Assembly (NCBI GenBank): GCA_019115725.1
Contig: DXCY01000208.1
Span: 1-9,393 of the forward strand
From: Candidatus Luteimonas excrementigallinarum
Lineage (GTDB): Bacteria; Pseudomonadota; Gammaproteobacteria; Xanthomonadales; Xanthomonadaceae
Length of the DNA stretch: 9,393 bases
Direction: 5' to 3'
Part shown: one piece after another, positions 4,808 to 9,393 of the stretch
Layout: the number at the start of each line of letters is the position of its first letter
Position numbering within the stretch: position 1 is the stretch's first letter
Program-made: the position numbers and the translations under genes
Notes under the pieces: model-generated
Database searches by the model: none
What the model was told of the DNA's origin: nothing
What the model saw: the letters and a program-made list of their open reading frames with translations, nothing else

Positions 4808-7183
4808 TCAACTGCGGATGCGGGCGCCGTGTTCGTGCTGCAACGCATCGGTCACCCGCTGCACCACCTCTTCCACGTCCTGCTCAGTCAGGGTGCGCGA
4901 TTTTTCCTGAAGGATCAAGCCCATAGCAAGGCTCTTGAACCCGCTTTCTACGCCCTTGCCCGCATACACGTCAAACAAACCCAGCCCGACCAGAAGCGGG
5001 CCGGCAACGGTTTGGATGGAGGTTTCAATGGCCGCCCAGGTCACCGCTTCGGGCACCACGAATGCCAGGTCGCGGCGCACGGAGGGGAAACGGCCCAGCG
5101 CCTGCAGCCGGGGCAGCGCGCGGCGCCGCAGCGGCTCAAGGTCAACCTCAAAGCCCACCGCGGCATGGTCCAGATCCAGCGCACGCAGCAGGCGCGGATG
5201 CAGTTCACCGATCCAGCCGATGCGCTGGTCATCGCGATACACATCCGCCGAGCGGCCCGGATGCCCGTGTGGCTGCTGCGAAGGACGGTACTGCAGACGC
5301 GCGCCCGCGCAGGCGGCCAGGCTGTCCAGATCACCCTTCAGGTCGTGGAAATCAACCGGGCGCTCGTCATCGCCCCACTGCTCCGCACGGGCATCGCCGA
5401 TCGCCACCGCCGCGATCCGGGGGGTTTCAACGGGTGCTTCGCCGGCAGCGGCGGCTGCAAACGCGCGGCCGATCTCGAACAGCCGCACGCGCGGCTGCTG
5501 GCGGGCGGCGTTGCGCCCAAGCGCTTCCACCAGACCGGGAAGCAGCGCGGTACGCATCACTCCCAGCTCCGCGCTGAGCGGGTTGGCCAGCGGCACGGCA
5601 CCGTCCTGCAGCTGCCAGCTGTCCAGCAGCTGCGCATCGACAAAGGCGAAATTCACGGCTTCCAGCCAGTCGCGCCCCACCATGTGGCGGCGCAGGTCGC
5701 TTTCCTCCACCAGGCCCTCGGTCGCCGCAACCACCCGGGTGGCGCCACCGGGGAGCGTGGTTGGCACGCGGTCATAGCCATGGATGCGGGCGACTTCTTC
5801 GATCAGGTCTTCCTCGATCGCCAGGTCGAAGCGCCAGCTCGGCGGAGACGCCAGCCAACCATCGGCGGTGTCCTCCACCGTCAGGCCCAGCGCGCGCAGG
5901 ATGCGGCCGACTTCACTGTCATCCACCTGCACGCCGAGCACGCGGGCGAGGCGCTCGCGACGCAGCGCGATCGGGGCCGGCTTCGGCAGGTGCTCGGGCA
6001 GCACGGCTTCGGTCACCGGACCCGGGGTGCCGCCGGCCACCTGCAGGATCAGCCGGGTGGCCGCCTCCATTGCCGCGCGGGGCAGTTCCGGATCCACGCC
6101 GCGCTCGAACCGGTGGGCAGCATCGGTATGCAGGCCCAGCCGACGGCTGCGCCCGGCAATGGCCGTGGGAGCGAAGTGGGCGGACTCGAGGAACACATTG
6201 CGGGTGGCGTCGCTCACCATGGTGTCCTGGCCGCCCATCAAACCGGCCAGGGCAACGACGCGGTCGGCGTCGGTGACCGCCAGGAATCCGGCATCCAGAT
6301 CCACTTCGCGGCCGTCCAGCAGCACCAGCTGCTCGCCGGCGCGGGCATGGCGCACGCCCACCGGGCCCTTCAGCAGGTCGCGATCGAACGCGTGCATCGG
6401 CTGGCCGAGCTCAAGCATCACGTACTGGGTTACGTCCACGAGGAAGCTGACCGGGCGGATACCGCCGCGGCGCAGGCGTTCGGCCATCCATACCGGGGTG
6501 GCCATGCGGGCGTCCACGCCCTCGATCACCCGGCCCAGATAGCGCGGCGCATCGGCGCCGGCATGCAACTCAACCCCGAGCGCAGCCTCGCTGGCGGCTG
6601 GCACCGGTTCGGGCTCGAAGCCGGAAACACCAGCGCCAAACGCAGCGGCCACGTCGTACGCCAGGCCGCGCAGACCCAGGCAGTCGGCCCGGTTGGGAGT
6701 CAGCCCCAGCTCGATCACGTTGTCCGGCAGGCCCAGATAACCGGCCAGCGCTGTACCGACCGGCGCGTCGTCCGGCAGCTCCATCAGACCGGAGGCATCA
6801 GCATCCACGCCCAGCTCTTTGGCCGAGCACAGCATGCCGTTGGATGCCACCCCGCGCAGCTTGGCCGCCTTGATGGTGATCTCACCCACCCGGGCGCCGA
6901 CCACAGCCAGCGGAGCCACCAGGCCCGCGCGGGCATTGGGCGCGCCGCACACGATCTGCAGCGGCTCGCCCTGCCCCGCATCGACCTGGCACACCTGCAA
7001 CCGGTCGGCCTGGGGGTGTTTTTCGCAGGACAGGATCCGCGCCACCACCACGCCATCCAGGCCCTCGCCCTGCCGCTCCACGCCTTCCACTTCCAGGCCG
7101 ATGGCAGTGAGCCGTTGCTCCAGCGCGGCACTGTCAGCCTCGAGGGAGACGTGTTGGCGCAGCCAGTTTTCCGAAAACTTCAT
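4808..7183 (-). CDS. pheT: Phenylalanyl-tRNA synthetase, beta subunit
   Basis: PheT is the large subunit of the alpha2-beta2 PheRS that charges tRNA-Phe. It binds tRNA and edits mischarged tyrosine. It has 791 aa (E. coli 795). Visible domains in order: the N-terminal MKFSENWLRQHV; an EMAP/OB-type tRNA-binding domain at about 39-150 (VVVARILSCEKHPQADRLQVC...GVASNGMLCSAKELG); the B3/B4 editing region; the B5 domain; a class II-like catalytically inactive core; and the C-terminal ferredoxin-like anticodon-binding domain at about 696-791 (LGRFPSVRRDLAFVV to the end). The ATG at 7183 is chosen because it restores the family N-terminus; the frame runs open to 7219, but that part is intergenic hairpin sequence. 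No good SD is seen before the ATG (ACGGA is the nearest). The stop lies 17 bases before ihfA. Confidence 0.98.
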   Translation of the reverse strand: MKFSENWLRQHVSLEADSAALEQRLTAIGLEVEGVERQGEGLDGVVVARILSCEKHPQADRLQVCQVDAGQGEPLQIVCGAPNARAGLVAPLAVVGARVGEITIKAAKLRGVASNGMLCSAKELGVDADASGLMELPDDAPVGTALAGYLGLPDNVIELGLTPNRADCLGLRGLAYDVAAAFGAGVSGFEPEPVPAASEAALGVELHAGADAPRYLGRVIEGVDARMATPVWMAERLRRGGIRPVSFLVDVTQYVMLELGQPMHAFDRDLLKGPVGVRHARAGEQLVLLDGREVDLDAGFLAVTDADRVVALAGLMGGQDTMVSDATRNVFLESAHFAPTAIAGRSRRLGLHTDAAHRFERGVDPELPRAAMEAATRLILQVAGGTPGPVTEAVLPEHLPKPAPIALRRERLARVLGVQVDDSEVGRILRALGLTVEDTADGWLASPPSWRFDLAIEEDLIEEVARIHGYDRVPTTLPGGATRVVAATEGLVEESDLRRHMVGRDWLEAVNFAFVDAQLLDSWQLQDGAVPLANPLSAELGVMRTALLPGLVEALGRNAARQQPRVRLFEIGRAFAAAAAGEAPVETPRIAAVAIGDARAEQWGDDERPVDFHDLKGDLDSLAACAGARLQYRPSQQPHGHPGRSADVYRDDQRIGWIGELHPRLLRALDLDHAAVGFEVDLEPLRRRALPRLQALGRFPSVRRDLAFVVPEAVTWAAIETSIQTVAGPLLVGLGLFDVYAGKGVESGFKSLAMGLILQEKSRTLTEQDVEEVVQRVTDALQHEHGARIRS

Positions 7184-7199
7184 CGTTCGTAATCCGTCG

Positions 7200-7217
7200 G
7201 GCGGGGTCGGCCCCGCC
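7200..7217 (-). promoter_or_regulatory. Second stem-loop in the pheS-pheT gap
   Basis: GGCGGGG (7200-7206) and CCCCGCC (7211-7217) form a perfect 7-bp stem with a 4-base loop, ending 16 bases before the pheT ATG in the mRNA. There is no U-run, so it is not a standard terminator. A role in mRNA stability or in tuning pheT translation is inference. Confidence 0.45.
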
Positions 7218-7235
7218 AATCCAGTTGATCCGATG

Positions 7236-7252
7236 CGCGCCCGGCGGGCGCG
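7236..7252 (-). promoter_or_regulatory. First stem-loop in the pheS-pheT gap
   Basis: CGCGCCC (7236-7242) pairs perfectly with GGGCGCG (7246-7252) around a 3-base loop. In the mRNA it comes 21 bases after the pheS stop and 18 bases before the second stem-loop. No T-run follows. Confidence 0.45.
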
Positions 7253-7273
7253 ATCCCGCAGCCCAGATCGAGC

Positions 7274-8284
7274 CTAGGCAAATTGCCTGAGGAAACGCAC
7301 ATCGTTCTCGAAGAACGCGCGCAGGTCGGTGACCCCGTAGCGCAGCATCGCCAGACGCTCCACTCCCATGCCGAAGGCAAAGCCGGTGTACTTCTCCGGA
7401 TCAATGCCCACGTTGCGCAGCACGTTCGGGTGCACCATGCCGCAGCCCAGCACCTCCAGCCAGCGGGTCGACCCGTCGGGCTGCTGCCAGGCGATATCCA
7501 CTTCTGCCGAAGGCTCGGTGAAGGGGAAGTAGCTGGGGCGGAAGCGCATCTCGAAATCGCGCTCGAAGAACGCCCGCACGAATTCGGCGAGCGTGCCCTT
7601 CAGGTCGGCGAAATTGGCGCGCTCGTCCACCAGCAGGCCCTCGCACTGATGGAACATCGGCGAGTGGGTCTGGTCGGAATCGGAGCGGTATACCTTGCCC
7701 AGCGCGATCATGCGCAGCGGCCCGCTCTTGCCTGCCGCCACGTGCCCGCCCATGTATCGCACCTGCACGCCCGAGGTGTGTGTACGCAGCAGGCGGCCGT
7801 CACCAAAGTAGAACGTGTCGTGCATCGCCCGGGCCGGATGGTGGGGCGGAAAGTTGAGCGCTTCGAAGTTGTGCCAGTCGTCTTCGATCTCCGGCCCTTC
7901 CGCACGCTCGTAGCCGAGCCGGCCAAAGATATCGGCGATGCGCTCGATGGTGCGGCTGATCGGATGCACGCCGCCTCGGCCCGCATCGCGGCCCGGCAGG
8001 GTGACGTCGATCGCTTCGGACGCCAGGCGCGCATCCAGCGCGGCATCTTCCAGCACCTGGCGGCGCTCGGCCAGCGTCTTGCCCAGCGCATCGCGCACCT
8101 TGTTGATGCCCGCGCCAGCCGCCTTGCGCTCTTCCGCCGGCAGCGCGCCCAGCCCCTTCAGCAGCGCGGTCACGCTGCCCTGCTTGCCCAGCAGCGACAC
8201 CCGCAGCGCCTCCAGCGCCTCGGGCGTGGACGCGGCGGCGATCGCCTCCAGCGCCTGCCGGTTGATCTGTTCGATATCAGCCAT
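7274..8284 (-). CDS. pheS: Phenylalanyl-tRNA synthetase, alpha subunit
   Basis: PheS is the catalytic subunit of PheRS: it activates phenylalanine with ATP and transfers it to tRNA-Phe. It has 336 aa (E. coli 327). Seen: an N-terminal coiled-coil region (about 1-85, rich in Ala, Leu and Glu); class II motif 1 around HPISRTIERIADIFGRLGY and WHNFEALNFP; motif 2 as KVYRSDSDQTHSPMFHQCEG; motif 3 as GFAFGMGVERLAMLRYG near the C-terminus. Ala303 in GFAFGMG matches E. coli Ala294, the residue that sets amino-acid selectivity, so normal specificity is expected. The ATG at 8284 (MADIEQINRQ) fits the family N-terminus. ATGs at 8293 and 8341 are in frame; the latter has a better SD and would add 19 residues across a terminator (see 8306-8341). 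A two-hairpin gap of 90 bases separates pheS from pheT. Confidence 0.96.
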   Translation of the reverse strand: MADIEQINRQALEAIAAASTPEALEALRVSLLGKQGSVTALLKGLGALPAEERKAAGAGINKVRDALGKTLAERRQVLEDAALDARLASEAIDVTLPGRDAGRGGVHPISRTIERIADIFGRLGYERAEGPEIEDDWHNFEALNFPPHHPARAMHDTFYFGDGRLLRTHTSGVQVRYMGGHVAAGKSGPLRMIALGKVYRSDSDQTHSPMFHQCEGLLVDERANFADLKGTLAEFVRAFFERDFEMRFRPSYFPFTEPSAEVDIAWQQPDGSTRWLEVLGCGMVHPNVLRNVGIDPEKYTGFAFGMGVERLAMLRYGVTDLRAFFENDVRFLRQFA

Positions 8285-8305
8285 GGGCCCCATTACCCCC
8301 AACGC

Positions 8306-8341
8306 AAAAAACAATGGGGAAGGACTTGCGCCCTTCCCCAT
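8306..8341 (-). terminator. Intrinsic terminator/attenuator in the pheS leader
   Basis: On the minus strand ATGGGGAAGG (8341-8332) pairs with CCTTCCCCAT (8323-8314) in a perfect 10-bp stem with an 8-base loop, followed by TG and six T (8311-8306). This is a complete intrinsic terminator 22 bases before the pheS ATG. Because pheS and pheT are needed, it must be read through in part, which is the layout of an attenuator. E. coli pheST is attenuated through the Phe-rich pheM leader peptide; here no separate Phe-rich leader is seen before the stem. Confidence 0.8.
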
Positions 8342-8352
8342 GCGTGTACCTC
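8339..8352 (-). promoter_or_regulatory. Strong SD and ATG whose start codon lies in the terminator stem
   Basis: GAGGT (8352-8348) stands 6 bases before an ATG (8341-8339), a better ribosome binding site than that of the annotated pheS start. The ATG forms the first three bases of the terminator's 5' arm. The frame (MGKGASPSPLFFALG...) has no stop and continues into PheS, with codons 11-12 being TTT TTT, exactly the U-tract. Either a ribosome-controlled attenuator or an alternative, longer PheS start. Confidence 0.5.
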
Positions 8353-8400
8353 AATGTCCGGCGCACGCGCCCGGCTGGACGCGCGCGGGCCGGGACACGT

Positions 8401-8760
8401 TTACGCTGCGAGCGCGCCCTTCGCCTTTTCGGCCAGTGCGGCAAACCCGGCGGCGTCGTGCACGGCAATGTCAGCCAGCACCTTGCGGTCCAGGGTGATG
8501 CCTGCCTTGCCCAGGCCGTTCATGAAACGGCTGTAGCTCAGGCCGTTGATGCGGGCGGCGGCGTTGATGCGGGTGATCCACAGCGAGCGGAAATTGCGCT
8601 TCTTCTGCTTGCGGTGGATGTAGGCGTACTGCTGGGCCTTGATGACGGCCTGGTTGGCAACGCGGAATACCTTGCGGCGTGCGTTGTAGTAACCCTTGGC
8701 CTGGCTCAGGACCTTCTTGTGACGACGGCGCGCCTGAACACCACGTTTGACTCGTGCCAT
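8401..8760 (-). CDS. rplT: 50S ribosomal protein L20
   Basis: This 119-aa protein (E. coli 118) is full length. L20 binds 23S rRNA early in 50S assembly and, in E. coli, represses its own operon by binding the rpmI upstream mRNA. Seen: the long basic N-terminal extension MARVKRGVQARRRHKKVLSQ, then YYNARRKVFRVANQAVIKAQQYAY, and the globular C-terminal half RNFRSLWITRINAAARINGLSYSRF. The SD GAGGAGG (8775-8769) is 8 bases from the ATG and overlaps the rpmI stop codon, so the two ribosomal genes are tightly coupled. The 116-base gap to pheS holds a GC-rich imperfect stem (8355-8397) and the terminator described above. Confidence 0.98.
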   Translation of the reverse strand: MARVKRGVQARRRHKKVLSQAKGYYNARRKVFRVANQAVIKAQQYAYIHRKQKKRNFRSLWITRINAAARINGLSYSRFMNGLGKAGITLDRKVLADIAVHDAAGFAALAEKAKGALAA

Positions 8761-8773
8761 TGTTCAGTCCTCC

Positions 8774-8971
8774 TCAGAGATACGGCAGCATACGGTCGAG
8801 ACGACCGCTGTCGCACGCCGGAATGTGGTTCGTCTGGCGGAGGTTGCGCTTCCGCTTCGTCGACATCTTGGTGAGGATGTGGCTGCGGTTGGCATGGCCA
8901 GCCTTGTACTTTCCGGAAGCAGTCTTCCGGAAGCGCTTGGCCGCCCCACGATGGGTCTTGATCTTGGGCAT
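8774..8971 (-). CDS. rpmI: 50S ribosomal protein L35
   Basis: This 65-aa, very basic protein has the same length as E. coli L35 and the family sequence throughout: MPKIKTHRGAAKRFRKTASG, HANRSHILTKMSTKRKRNLR and a C-terminal RMLPYL. It is a late-assembling 50S subunit protein. The start (8971) has SD AAAGGA at 7-base spacing. It stops 13 bases before rplT. In the classic layout rpmI is the point where L20 feedback acts, with rplT controlled by coupling. Confidence 0.98.
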   Translation of the reverse strand: MPKIKTHRGAAKRFRKTASGKYKAGHANRSHILTKMSTKRKRNLRQTNHIPACDSGRLDRMLPYL

Positions 8972-9047
8972 TGCTCTGTCCTTTGGGTCTCTTTATCTGG
9001 CCGGGCGGCGGCAGCTGCCACTCTTTGGTTGCCCTGACCGGTTACAA

Positions 9048-9075
9048 GCCTTTGATTCCACGGGGAATCAAAGGC
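9048..9075 (-). promoter_or_regulatory. Strong 12-bp stem-loop in the infC-rpmI gap
   Basis: GCCTTTGATTCC (9048-9059) and GGAATCAAAGGC (9064-9075) are perfect complements around a 4-base loop. Read on the minus strand the stem is followed by TTGTAACC, only a trace of a U-tract, so it is at best a weak terminator. It lies 76 bases before the rpmI ATG. It could be a partial attenuator, a processing site, or part of the L20 feedback region known for E. coli; none of these is proved by the sequence. Confidence 0.65.
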
Positions 9076-9118
9076 GGCTCACAGGATCGTGAATTCCTCC
9101 GGCGCACCGGAGCCGGCC

Positions 9119-9147
9119 ATTATGCCGGCTGACCGCGCACCATGCAA
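9119..9147 (-). promoter_or_regulatory. Candidate internal promoter for rpmI-rplT-pheST
   Basis: On the minus strand TTGCAT (9147-9142) and CATAAT (9124-9119) are separated by exactly 17 bases, giving a -10 with 5 of 6 and a -35 with the TTG of the consensus. Transcription would start near 9112, between infC and rpmI. The -10 lies in a 7-bp inverted repeat, AGCCGGC/GCCGGCT (9111-9117/9124-9130). Confidence 0.4.
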
Positions 9148-9182
9148 TCGAAACGCCGCAGATCAGCCGGTGTGGCCGACAC

Positions 9183-9393
9183 CTACTTCTTCTTGGGGGC
9201 AATCATCATGACCATCTGGCGCCCTTCCATCCGCGGGCGCGACTCAATCACGATGTCTTCGCCAAGATCGGTCTCGATCCGGTTCAGCATTTCGCGACCG
9301 AGCTCCTGATGGCTCATTTCGCGACCGCGGAAACGGATGTTCACCTTGACCTTGTCACCATCTTCCAGGAAGCCGCGCATCTTGCGCATCTTG
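9183..9393 (-). CDS. infC: Translation initiation factor IF-3, C-terminal part (partial)
   Basis: The last 69 codons plus TAG (9185-9183) are visible; the 5' part lies beyond the right edge. The sequence is the C-terminal domain of IF-3: MRGFLEDGDKVKVNIRFRGR, EMSHQELGREMLNRI and the conserved end EGRQMVMMIAPKKK. This domain binds the 30S platform and gives most of the factor's anti-association and initiator-checking activity. The gene heads the operon with rpmI-rplT as in E. coli; the unusual AUU start known there cannot be checked here. The gap to rpmI is 211 bases and structured. Confidence 0.97.
   Translation of the reverse strand, partial: KMRKMRGFLEDGDKVKVNIRFRGREMSHQELGREMLNRIETDLGEDIVIESRPRMEGRQMVMMIAPKKK

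Noticed and set aside
4791..4811. TTG start for ihfA overlapping the pheT stop (TTGA)
   Set aside because: The ATG at 4790 matches the family N-terminus exactly; the GAGGAG lies after the TTG and so cannot serve it.
4772..7192. 806-codon plus-strand open frame over pheT
   Set aside because: It is the antisense shadow of a full-length conserved pheT. Long antisense frames are common in GC-rich coding DNA, and its product is low-complexity His/Gln/Arg/Ala-rich.
7275..7288. Near-palindrome at the pheS 3' end
   Set aside because: The arms meet with no room for a loop, and it is coding sequence for the conserved C-terminus.
7283..8536. 417-codon plus-strand open frame over pheS
   Set aside because: Antisense shadow of pheS running into rplT; no SD and no family resemblance.
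9079..9120. 13-codon minus-strand ORF (MAGSGAPEEFTIL) as a leader peptide before rpmI
   Set aside because: No SD, its ATG falls upstream of the predicted transcript start, and its codons show no regulatory pattern.
1..9393. Mobile element, CRISPR array, toxin-antitoxin or defence system
   Set aside because: No transposase, integrase, spaced repeats or such protein families are present on either strand; the content is core metabolism and translation.

Overview
The window is GC-rich, with strongly GC-biased third codon positions. Its largest block reads, on the minus strand, infC-rpmI-rplT-pheS-pheT-ihfA-merR-tRNA-Pro. That order is typical of gammaproteobacteria, and the protein sequences look like Xanthomonadaceae/Lysobacteraceae (Xanthomonas, Stenotrophomonas, Lysobacter or Luteimonas type). 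The genus is inference; no search was possible. I see no mobile element, CRISPR array or phage gene. This is a core chromosomal segment.

Left part, plus strand (1-3845): the 3' end of an unrecognised gene with a Pro-Glu repeat; dxs, the first enzyme of the MEP isoprenoid pathway; a MASE2-GGDEF diguanylate cyclase of the AdrA/DgcC type with an intact active site but a lost I-site; and a probable small gene of 64 codons. The intergenic regions hold several stem-loops. The best one sits in front of the cyclase and would occlude its ribosome binding site.

Right part, minus strand (9393-3987): translation genes in one probable operon. They encode IF3 (partial), L35, L20, both subunits of phenylalanyl-tRNA synthetase, IHF alpha, a small MerR-type regulator and tRNA-Pro(GGG). 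Reading frames overlap or nearly abut at rpmI/rplT, pheT/ihfA and ihfA/merR. The three wider gaps (infC/rpmI, rplT/pheS, pheS/pheT) each hold clear RNA structure. The tRNA has its own -10 box, inside and just past the merR stop codon, and a strong intrinsic terminator. The plus-strand group and this operon converge at about 3850-3990.

No new protein system is visible. The most interesting signals are RNA-level. First, a terminator before pheS has the start codon of a well-placed SD-ATG in its 5' arm, and its U-tract is two consecutive UUU Phe codons in frame with PheS. Second, a two-tier stem in the cyclase leader would form only on read-through transcripts if the candidate internal promoter is real.
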